Part shown: piece after piece, positions 32,201 to 41,565 of the stretch
How the letters are laid out: every line of letters begins with the position of its first letter
Position numbering within the stretch: the first letter of the stretch is position 1
Assembly (NCBI GenBank): GCA_037355855.1
Contig: CM074759.1
Coordinates: forward strand, 7,874,001 to 7,938,000
Source of the DNA: Pseudo-nitzschia pungens
Lineage: Eukaryota; Bacillariophyta; Bacillariophyceae; Bacillariales; Bacillariaceae
Direction of reading: 5' to 3'
DNA length: 64,000 bases
The notes under the pieces: generated by a model
Told to the model about the DNA's origin: nothing
Seen by the model: only the letters and a program-made list of their open reading frames with translations
Database searches by the model: none
Translations under genes and position numbers: made by a program

Positions 32201-33363
32201 GAATGGCAAGGTCGAGACCTCGGGTGGCAAACAAAATTGAATGAAAAACAAGTTTGTCATGTTTTTGTGCCTTTCTTGACCGCTTGGTCAAAGAGCTGGA
32301 TGTCGAAAACAAAATTTCTGTAATACCGAACTTCAAAAATGTTTTGACGTCCTTGAGATCTTTCAAAAGTGTGTTGGGGCCGTATGGATTAAGTCGATTG
32401 GTGGGAGCATGTGACGACGACAGTACCTGGAGTTTGTATCCCGCATCTAGAAAAACTTTGGACACATTCAATCCCCGCATACCACCACCTCTGGTGGCAC
32501 TGCCCATAGAAATAGAAATTCGAAATGTTGCAAACTCAATGGACCCAGACTTGATATTGGATTCCAATGTGGCAGGAATGGCATTATCTTCTTTTCCCTG
32601 TTCTGGATCAAAGATTGCAAGCAATATATCGGTCGTTTGATTTTGGAAATCTCCAGTCGTCATGGTTCCGGAATAAAAATCGTATGCGTTCATCACTCCC
32701 TTTTCTGAGTCCACCCCTACCGCATTGTGGCCATAGTACACACTTTCTACCAGAAACGATGGCCCAATTTTGTACCCAAAACTCTTGATTAGGTCCTGCT
32801 TGTTAGCAAGCCGTAGTCATTTGCTTCTTTTTTCCAATGATGTCGGAAAGATCTTTGTTTGCTCCGGGAGAAACGACAAGGATATTCGAGGGATATTGTT
32901 GCCGCCATTGATTCCTACGCTTTCGTTGCTGTTGATCCGATGCAGGAGGAAGGAAACGATTTGAAAGATCACGCATCACGTAGCCAAACAAGGACGAGTT
33001 GTTGGAGCCTCCAATGTAGCCCGGTACCCTGGAAAAGTCCCTCTCCAGTACATTACTATTCCCGGGAATTTTCTCGTCGAAAAGTACATCGCTTGATTGA
33101 TCAATATTCCCGACAACATCCTCGTTGGAAACTTCATCGCTCGATCGTTGATGCTTTGATTCATCCGTTGGAATCGATGTAGCATCTACTCCCTCGGGGT
33201 GACGAGTTCTCTTAAAGTCTTCCAGGCTGGATTCCAATGCCGAGGGTAGGAAGCTTGTGTCATAGTTCGAAAACGATGAATTTCGGATGGTGTGCACAAA
33301 ATAATGGAAACCAAAGAGGTAGAGCGATGCCACTCCGATCACATGACGCAAACATCTCTTCAT
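29257..33363 (-). CDS. Membrane-anchored DUF229 protein with tandem phosphatase/sulfatase-fold domains (frame interrupted)
   Basis: Two exons, 33363-30186 and 30101-29257, flank an 84-base GT-AG intron. The N-terminus has a signal-anchor helix, VIGVASLYLFGFHYFV. The C-terminal domain has NTNIIFLELDSVSQ (about 30650), FPHTSLVGANSIPNQVAALAG, FFGEEFCFDHSPYV and VIFVRSDHGLQ (about 29715), the DUF229 signature of the alkaline phosphatase/sulfatase superfamily. A second, upstream region repeats the plan with GPNLLAIELKGVDQ (about 31790) and IIIFSHNVQH (about 31250), with Lys where the metal-binding Asp should be. The protein would sit in the secretory pathway with its catalytic domains luminal or extracellular; the substrate is unknown. 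The frame changes +1 at 32806-32816 and -1 at an A8 run. Corrected length is 1,340 residues. Confidence 0.8.
30863..30870 (-). other. -1 frame transition at an A8 run in the DUF229 gene
   Basis: The frame before the A8 run encodes PASIPASRATVVEG; the frame after it encodes ESSWFPCKKHPWGEG and the catalytic domain. The run fits either a homopolymer length error or a classic A-AAA-AAA slip site. Confidence 0.75.
32806..32816 (-). other. +1 frame transition in the DUF229 gene, 11-base window
   Basis: The new frame has a TGA at 32819-32817 and the old frame ends at TAA 32805-32803, so the change must fall within CTACGGCTTGC (coding strand). The joined reading runs GKKKQMTT into LANKQDLIKSFGYKIGPSF. 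An intron is impossible at this scale. Confidence 0.85.
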
Positions 33364-34478
33364 AGGTATATCTTCTTCGTTGTCACTTCCTCTCTCTCTC
33401 TCTCTCTCTCTTTCAGTTCTATGATGGTTCGCAACGATGAGGAATTTGAGAAGCCTCTACCGGTAATTACTGTCGATTTTGGAATCTCGAATTTTTTTTT
33501 AAAAAAGAAGAAAAGGCCAATCCACTACATAGAAACCAAGCTTACTCGTAAGATTTACGGTAAGTTAACATCTTGCCGTAACCTTACGAGTAAATTACTG
33601 TATTTTTTTTAATCTTTTGTTGATTGATTGTTGAGAAAAGATTTCGTACACGTAATGAGTCACGTATGATTTAATTTTTCACAAAGTTTGATCTGGTTCC
33701 CTGGTATTGAAATAATGAGTGATTCCCGGAAGTACATATCGACATAATACATATAAGCAATCCCGGAATGACATAACACATATAAAAATTGCGGGCCCAA
33801 CGGAAAACCTAGATCTCCCTCAACGCACGAGGACAGCAGAGGGATGTAAACTGAAAAAAGGTTTACTTACTACTTGACTTTCAACTACATACGTGAACTG
33901 CATATCAAATTTAAAAGTTGGAAACTGATTGAATCCACTACGGTACTTATGTACAGATGTCTGGAACTTGAGGACAGCTGTTCAGATCTGCGTAGTATTG
34001 CCCATCACTGCCTGACATAGAAATAATATGAGTAAATCTTGTCGCTCAATCAAATTGCTTGAATTGTCATGCACACAACGTACGAGTCTTAACCGTCATG
34101 CAGAGTAAGAGTTCGTACTGTAATGTAGCGGTAAGCCTTAAAGGAGTTGTCACGTGAAATTGAAAACGAAAATACGAATTACTTCTACTTCTAAGATTAC
34201 TACGGTGTACTTCGTAAGATTTACCGTAGATCATCTTCGTCGTAACAATGCATAGAAATACCGTGTGCCTGTTCCAGCGGTGAGAGACTAAGGTTACGGA
34301 AAACAATCAACTTGAGCAGAAAATACCCCAGCAGTCATCGTTCTTTTTTCGGCCTCATTAAGTCGTGTTTGACAACCATTTCCGATTGTTTGCCGGTCGC
34401 ACTTGTCAAATGAATGCAATCAATGCAATCATAAAACTAAAAATAACACAAGTTGAATAGAAAAGCAGAAACAACGAA
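33364..34478. other. Divergent spacer, no gene seen
   Basis: This region lies between the divergent DUF229 and multi-pass membrane protein genes. It holds a CT dinucleotide run near 33391-33412, GTAACCTTACG near 33577 and TAAGGTTACGG near 34289. Short frames show no family signature. Confidence 0.45.
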
Positions 34479-35344
34479 ATGACTATCAAATCAAGTAACT
34501 ATGAAAATGAAAAGAACAAAATCGTCAACGGTGATGATATGATTGTTGATGTCGACGCCGTTGCCATCGAACCCGTGGAAGACCCCGAGGCTCTTGTCAC
34601 CGATGCTGTTGCCAAACCTGTCGGGACGCCGGAGAGAAAGCCTGCTGCGGTGAATAATAATTATGCTAACGTTACAAACTCTGGGGTGACAAATTTGTCG
34701 CAATCTATTGTGCAAGCACAGCCCGTGGGTCGCCAGTCCGATCTTTTCTGTGGCAGCTGCTGTGATGTGAGTAATAAGACAACTGCTCCCGGGCTTTTCA
34801 CTGGATTGCTTGCTTCTTCGGACTCGGAATAAACCGATTCATCATCAATCCCCCTCTCACACGCGAACACACACGCATTTTGATGTCCTATTCTTTTTGC
34901 ACACCGGATTTTGTTTTATCCTTTTTCGCGCAGCTCGTTCGTGCTACGATTATTGTGGATATCATTGCCATTGTTAATGCTGTGTTCAACATGTGCATTA
35001 CTTTGGGATGGCTATCGTATGTCTTAGATGCGTCGGACTTGTCAATTGCCGATCATGATCCAATTTTCGATTCATTTCTTTTGGCCATTGGTATTTTGAA
35101 CGGAATTGGAATCCTTGTTCTCATTGGTAGCATTTATGGTGCTCTCAAATTCAAGAAGATTTTGGTTCTCTTCGCCGGTATTTATTTCATCTTTACCGCA
35201 ATTTTTTCTATGGTTATGTTCAGCTTGCAATCAGCTATCTTTTCGATTTTCTTCGCATACCCACACATTGCGTTGTATCGTGAACTAAATATTGGAAGAA
35301 TTACAAGCGAAAATTACGCGATCGAGAAATATTGCTGCTGCTGA
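34479..35344 (+). CDS. Small multi-pass membrane protein
   Basis: Two exons, 34479-34766 and 34934-35344, are split by a 167-base intron with GTGAGT and CGCAG borders. The product has 232 residues. Residues 1-90 are soluble, acidic then Asn/Pro/Thr-rich. They lead into DLFCGSCCD, joined across the intron to LVRATIIVDIIAIVN. Three or four hydrophobic segments follow, including LLAIGILNGIGILVLIGSIY and LVLFAGIYFIFTAIFSMVMF. The tail is short and ends YCCC. I do not recognise the family. The Cys-rich motif just before the first membrane helix and the terminal Cys cluster could be palmitoylated. It is probably an endomembrane or plasma-membrane protein. Confidence 0.75.
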
Positions 35345-36447
35345 TTCAATCGGGGCGAAAAGATAATTTTGGAGGTCATCCCGTTCTAACAGAAGCCGAG
35401 TGATTATCAATTATATTCATCGAAGTTTTCAAAAGAAATAGAAGTAGTAAAGTGCGAGTACACGTAATTAGTCTTTTTTTCTGTTTCGTCATTGTTTTTG
35501 CATCACCAGTCGTTTGACGTGTTGTCGTTACACTCGCTGACTTCTTGTTTCATCATTGAGTAAGGTTTCGTAGGAAAGCTGGCCGACGATCCGTAAGACA
35601 CAAGGCAACAGGCTATTGCCCTCGGTGCCAGGGTCATCTATTGGAATCCTACGCTTGCATGCCAACCTTTCGAAGAAATTGCCGTCACAATCCCATCAAT
35701 GTTGTGATCGCAGAGACTTTGAGCAAGCCTCGAATGAACGAATGAGTGAACGAAAGCAAACACACCAAGCAAGCGTCCCGGTCGTTAGCGCGGGGGAGAT
35801 GGAAGCAGACTGATTGCTGCTTTCGGTATTGCGAGGATGGTCTGCTGTGGCAGTCGGGTTGAGACCCAGAAAGGAGAGGTGTGGCTTCCTGTCGTTACAG
35901 TGTTTTTTGCTAGTCCTGCTGCTCATCGGGAGGATCCCGAAGCAACGATTCCGGCTGGTTCCAGGCGACCATTTCTTTATTTCTTTGCGCTAAAGATTTC
36001 ATTCCATTCAGCGGTTTTGCCTAAATCACGCGGGCATTGGTCGACGAGAGCGGCTTTCACAACGGGGTCTCGTTGTAGGGTACGTACCCAGTATCCTTTG
36101 GTTCGTCCAAGGGAGCAATCGGATTCACAATATTGATTGATTGATTCGGCCAATCCATCACACTCGTTGTGTGACTGTTTGTTTGTTTGTTTGCATGCTG
36201 GTTTGTTTGGCACCCCATACAATCGATGCTATTGTAGCTGCGTACCGAGTGCGAGTGCTTGCCGGGCGGGCCAATCAATCAACCCATCAATCCATCAAAT
36301 ACGACTCACCCACCGGTTTCGGTTCCCCCCACTTTGCAACAATGTATACTACAGATCCATTCCCTTTCGACTGTTTTGTTCTGCAAGACTGGGCTCACTC
36401 CACTCCACTCCACTCATCGAAATCCACTCCACTCCACTCCACTCCAC
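35345..36447. other. Spacer with CCACT microsatellite
   Basis: No supported gene. A pentanucleotide CCACT repeat lies at about 36396-36450, just past the stop of the minus-strand gene at 36448. Open frames of 80-150 codons on both strands lack motifs. Confidence 0.45.
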
Positions 36448-37819
36448 TCATGCCGGGGCGTCGATCCGATGCCGCGGACACACCGCGTCCAAATCGAGCA
36501 GTGCTGCCAGCTCCCTCACCTTGTTGGCGCATGTTTCGGTCATGGCGGTGGTGGAAGCACGGTCGTTGCTGTAGTCGTTGTCGTTGCGGCCTCGCTGGCA
36601 GATTCCCGTCGTAATGGCCACGCAAAACTCTCCGGTGACCTTGTCGGCGGAGTCTTTCTTGGCAAAGACAAAGTCCCGCTGCAGGTCCAGCGGACCGCTT
36701 TCCCGGAAGCAGGCAATGTTGGTGATGCAGTTTCGCTCCCGGAGGTTCCTCCACTGAGCCACCGGTTTGCGCTTGCCCTTGCCCACGGGCTTGCTCTCGC
36801 GCATGCCAACGCCGCGGGTGTTCCTCCTCTCCCCAAAGTAGACCTGCTTGTCTCCCGCAACGGACTGCATGGCGGTCGAGGTCAGCAGGACCCCGCAGGG
36901 CGAGTGCTCCACCAGATCGATGTTGTCGGTCGGGCACAGGGAGGATCCGTGCAGGACGTTGCATCCCAGCGACCGCAGGCGATCGGGAACCGTCTTGCAC
37001 GAGTCGCCAACGACGATATCCAGGGACACACTGTTTTGGTGGTGGTTCGAATCGTTTTCATTGTTTCCATTGTTTGCATTCCTTGTGGTTTCGTTGAAGC
37101 GGTGCCAGATCGGCAACTGGTACGGTCGATCGAACTTGTCAAAGGAAACGATGCGCAGCAATGGTGAAGCGGCAGGTCGCGGTTGCCGATGCTGCTGCTT
37201 CCCGAAAGAGCGCCATCGAATGCCCCGACCCGAATCCCGTTTCGCAGATGGTAGTGATACCTGCAGTGTTGGAGTTGGCGTTGGAGTTGGCGTTGCGAAC
37301 GCGTGCGTGCAGGATCTTTCGCACCATCTCGGTCAGGACGGAGGCCTGGTTCCGGTACAAAAAGATTCCCCCGGACACTTTTGCCTCGGGATAGTCCCTA
37401 TCGAGGACCGCGTCGATATCCTCCCAATGGCGGAGCACCTGCGGTGGGAGGACCGCTCCACAGGCGTCCGCGGACGGATGCGGCGGTGGCGATGGAGCCA
37501 TTCGTTCCACGGCGCGTGATGGTTGTCCGATAGCTCCCGTGCTTCCATTGCTTCCGCGGCCGTCCTTGTTGCTGCCAGCCGAGGGTGCCGTTGCCGTTGA
37601 AGTTTCCGTTGAAGTTTCCGTTGCCATCCCGATCATTGCTCTGCGGTAGACCCATGATAGCCAGGCCGGGTACGCGATGCACAGAGCCAGGAAGACCCCG
37701 AAACAGGACCGAGCCGTTCGGCCTCGCCGTGCGCGCGTCGCTCGCAAAGTTTGTCCCGACAGCGCCGACAATGGCGTCGTCGCTGCCGTTGTCGTCGATT
37801 GTCGTCGGTTTCCCCTCAT
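36448..37819 (-). CDS. Membrane-anchored methyltransferase-like protein (one frame change)
   Basis: The start is the ATG at 37819. A basic N-terminus leads to a single membrane helix, SCFGVFLALCIAYPAWLSWV, so this is probably a type II Golgi or ER protein. After a Thr/Ser/Pro linker comes a class I methyltransferase-like core: ICETGFGSGHSMALF (motif I, SAM-binding glycines), IVSFDKFDRPYQLP (acidic end of the second strand) and IVVGDSCKTVPDRL. The C-terminal part has WRNLRERNCITNIACFRE. Substrate is unknown. The two halves lie in frames differing by +1 at about 37145-37190; corrected length is 456 residues. In the first frame the reading would end at CTT-TGA-C. Confidence 0.7.
37145..37190 (-). 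other. +1 frame transition in the methyltransferase-like gene
   Basis: Motif I and the next helix are in one frame; IVSFDKFDRPY is in the frame one base later. The old frame stops at TGA within CTTTGAC. The conserved strand IVSFD favours a shift upstream of that stop rather than at it. Confidence 0.7.
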
Positions 37820-38969
37820 GGTTGGTTTGACTTTCGTGCGTTCAAAATCGAAAGTGATGGAAACCGAAACTCGCAATCCCGGTGATTCAGCCTTGGTTTG
37901 GTGGAGCGCGGTAATGCCGCTGGTGTCGTACTCAGCACGGCGCTACGGTAGATGCAAGCGGTCGGAGGAATGAATCAAATCCAATCCAATCCAATCCAAT
38001 CAAATCAATCCCACTTTGGACACCGCGTTGCATGGATCGTCGACTGACTGATGACTCGGCAAGCTATCCATCGGCATCGATGATGACGATTGGGAAGGTT
38101 TGTTGGCGTTGGAGATGTGATGGAGGAGTGACTTCAGTCTTCGGTTTATGCAACAAGTTCGAAGGAACCAGTATGTATTGTTCTCGTGATTACGAAGTAC
38201 GAGTAACCTTACAATCATCACTACCATATACGAAGTTGTACTAGTACGAAGTACTTCGTAATTGTTTTGTGGTTGTTGCATAAGGTTACCGTTTGAATCG
38301 CACTTGTTGGGTCACACGAAAAATATCTTCAATACTGAGTAAGGTTTTCGAGTTTACGTAGTAAGCTCTTACTTGTAAGACTTAAAATACGTACGGTAGC
38401 ACATCTACAGTACAAGCACCCGTAAAATATTGCAATGAACACTGATTTTGAGGTTACTGTTACGATTGCACCGAGTTCGTTGGCCGACAAGGTTGAACGC
38501 CACAAATAAATTGAGATTGCCATCATAATACGAAGTGATCTTACTTGATTTGTGGTACGGTAGTAAGGTAAGGTACTGTACAGCGACTTTTGATAATACA
38601 ATTCTACTTTTTTGTGTTGTTGGAACCGTTTTTCTCCATATGCGATGCGCAGTCGTCCAATATTGTTCCAACGAATATCATCATAAAAATACAGTATAAT
38701 ATTATTATATGTTATATCCATGCACTCGTATGGATCAATCACGTTGTCCTTGTTTCCACGTTGTACCGTACGTGTGCTGCAAATACGTGCATCTCCGTCC
38801 GTGTCTTCCTAAAAAATAATTATAGCATGCATGCATCCATAGTCATGTGCATGCATCCATAGGCATTCCGAAAAGGGCCCAGCGTGCAACATTCATTTTT
38901 CTTTTTTTTTTTTGGGGGGGGGGGGGAAACCAATCCATCCACCCATCCATCCGTCTGATGTCCATCACC
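37820..38969. other. Spacer between two minus-strand genes
   Basis: An ATCCA repeat lies at about 37977-38005. GTAACCTTAC lies near 38204 and TAAGGTTACCG near 38283. A poly-T/poly-G run is at about 38902-38927, and CATCCATC repeats near 38937-38952. No gene is recognised. Confidence 0.45.
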
Positions 38970-39653
38970 TTACAGTCCCATCGTCATTGTCGCTGCGGCG
39001 GCTCCGAAAAGGACCATCATCCAGGAACCCATTCCGTTCGCAGCAACCACCACACCGGAGGATTCGGCAGCGGTCGGAGCTTCCGTGGAAGACCCGGCAT
39101 CCGAAACGCCCGCGGGAGCCCCCGAGGGCGGCACCGAATCCACCACCGGATCGGGAGCCTCCGTCGGGGCAGCGATCGGCTCGAGGGTGGTGGCTTGTTC
39201 TTGTTCTTCTTCTTCTTCTAGGTCTTCCTCGTCTTCCTCCGGTAGGCTGCTGCAGTCGAGGGAGCAGCCCATGATGAGGTCGGTAATGTTCTGCGAGATG
39301 CCCACATCGTTGTTGACAATGGTGCACCGGAAAAAGTCGTCCGCCAGCGTCTTGCACACCGGGCACCGCGTGGTGATGGGGCAGAGGGCGATCTCGACGT
39401 CTTCGCACGAGGTGATCTCCGATTCGGAGGGGATGGCGTCCATCTCGGCATCGGTCGGGAGGAGGTTGAAGCACTGGTTTTCGATGGCGCAGGGGAGAAT
39501 GTCGGCGCTGAGCTGGTCCATGCACACCTCGGGGAGGTCCAGGAGGCCCTCGGGGATCAGAGACTGTATCTGTCCGTTTACGACGACGAGGGATGCTAAG
39601 AGAACCACCAGGCTCAGGGGGATCATCGAGGCTGAGAATTTCATCGTCGTCAT
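38970..39653 (-). CDS. Small secreted Cys-rich protein, possible GPI anchor
   Basis: The protein has 227 residues from the ATG at 39653; an alternative ATG at 39644 gives MKFSAS. A signal peptide, IPLSLVVLLASLVVVNG, precedes a domain of about 110 residues with at least nine Cys. It includes EVCMDQLSADILPC, TSCEDVEIALC, TTRCPVCKTLADDFFRC and MGCSLDC. A stretch of Glu and then a Pro/Ala/Ser/Thr-rich stalk follow. The C-terminus is hydrophobic (SWMMVLFGAAAATMTMGL), as in GPI-anchored or wall proteins. I do not recognise the Cys domain. The open frame continues upstream of the signal peptide, but that part is spacer sequence. Confidence 0.78.
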   Translation of the reverse strand: MTTMKFSASMIPLSLVVLLASLVVVNGQIQSLIPEGLLDLPEVCMDQLSADILPCAIENQCFNLLPTDAEMDAIPSESEITSCEDVEIALCPITTRCPVCKTLADDFFRCTIVNNDVGISQNITDLIMGCSLDCSSLPEEDEEDLEEEEEQEQATTLEPIAAPTEAPDPVVDSVPPSGAPAGVSDAGSSTEAPTAAESSGVVVAANGMGSWMMVLFGAAAATMTMGL

Positions 39654-41565
39654 TGTTGTGTTTGCTTTTTTTGTGAGGGATGTATAGAGTAAGTTACCGT
39701 AAGTTACGTACGGGTCAATGGATGAATGAGTGATGCCGTCGATGGATCGATCTTTCGGGCTCGTTGCTCGAATTCGGAGCAAGGTTACGAGTGACGGATT
39801 GGATTTGGTATTTGGACCCCGAGGCAAAAAGTTAGGAACGAATGAAATCACAACGGTGGTAGTACGGGTAAGGCTTACGTGTACGTACCGAGCACTACCG
39901 GTTGCGAGTAAGTACTGGTACAACTGCACCAAGTTCCCCGAAACGCTAAGATTTACGAGTGCGTTGAGCTCGCTGGGTGTCAACTCCGTCAAAATCGCAG
40001 AAAAGTCGATGCCGTCCCGCAGGCACACTCGTAAGGTAAACCTTACTCCTAGAAAAGTCACGGGAGGCACCGTAAAGCTTACTTGTAGGTAACCTTAACT
40101 TGTACTTTTACCGCATGGTTCATCATCTATCGTTTGGAAACAGTTTTCGGGACACACATACAATGCTTTTTCAAAATGCCAGAATAACTACCTAAGATCT
40201 TACTTAGTGTTTCGTTTGAACTCCTTTTTTAAAAGTAACCTTACTGTAGAAGTAAGTAAGGTTAGTTGGATCAGTGTCCGGTGCAAAAAGTTTCGAAGTT
40301 TCTGAGATCGCGGCGCGAGATAGTGATTCTAAGAATTCTCGTACGAGTAAGGTTAAGGTTACGTTCGTCTCAGATAGAGAAGTCCGTTTCTTGCGCTGAA
40401 AAAGAAGAAACTTGAATTGGATCTCTGTGGTCACGTGCCGTACCAACACGCAACCTTATGTAGATGAGTTGTAAACTCGTCCGTCTTCGGTTAAATCCGT
40501 TTAGATCGAAGTGCATTGTGTGTTTTTGAGTTTCTAATTAGTAATTTCGGTACGGGTAACATTAACCTTACCTGATGCGTACCAGTAGAAGTCCCCTGGT
40601 ACGTACCAGGTACGTACAAGGAAACTGTCATAACAAAGCGACACATGATGCTAAATCTTAAGGTAAGATTACCGGTACATTTCGACAAACACATCATGAA
40701 AAACTTTCTCCTCTCCCGAAAACGAACCGTGTGAAACGTCTATCCTCCTGTTGCTGCCATTTGACGGATGCATTACAAAAAACGTGGGGTTTATTCACAC
40801 TAGTAGTCACAGAAGATTCATGTAAGTCATTCCAACGCATTGCACCCGTTTGCGGATTGGACTCACGGCACCCACCACTTCCCGAAGACTCCGTGCGCAT
40901 GCTTGTGCCCGCCCTTCCCCGATCGCCGCCAGCAACTGCAAAGTGCAACCCGTTCTTCGGCTCACGCACGCTTTATGCATGAGAAACCAAAATCGCTCCT
41001 CGCCTCCGAAAACGTCACGTAACAAATTGCGTTTTTGTTGCGGGTGGCACTAGGATTAAGATACCACCGGTATCTACATGCACATGCTGCCAATCAAAAT
41101 ACGATACGAGGTACCAGATACTTGTACCGTAACGTACGGTTGTTCCGGCCATCACGCAACCCTTATCAGCTGCGCTTCAGTCCCATCGTATGTTGTACAC
41201 TATTGGTACTACCATTGCGTTCGCTTCACGTACTAGCACTTTGTACCAGTACGAGCGAGGTTGGTAACATGACGCCCATTTGTGCGCGAAGGGCACATGA
41301 GTCGCAATGTTAAATAATAATACTAGTAGTGTTTTATGCATAACCTTACGGTGCCGTACCGTACGACACTCGCATTGAAAAAATTAATGTTGTCTTCGAT
41401 GACTGCCACGAACAACGATGATCCGAGCCCATGCTCTTGTTGCCAATCGGGTTCATTATTGTAATTTATGCTCTCACTCACTAAACTTCTGATTTCTTCC
41501 ATTTTAAATTTTTTTTATTTCAACCATTCACAGACACCAAACTAAATAATTGAACTCCTTCCACC
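39654..41565. other. 1.9-kb spacer rich in GTAAGGTTAC motifs
   Basis: No gene recognised. AAGGTTA or its complement occurs repeatedly, near 39781, 40093, 40236, 40255, 40348, 40355, 40565 and 41341. This is the densest cluster in the window. Short direct repeats of TACGTACCAGG lie near 40600. Confidence 0.5.

Noticed and set aside
35345..36614. Overlapping plus-strand frames of 80-157 codons
   Set aside because: Low-complexity (CCACT, CAATC repeats), no motif, and partly antisense to the methyltransferase-like gene.
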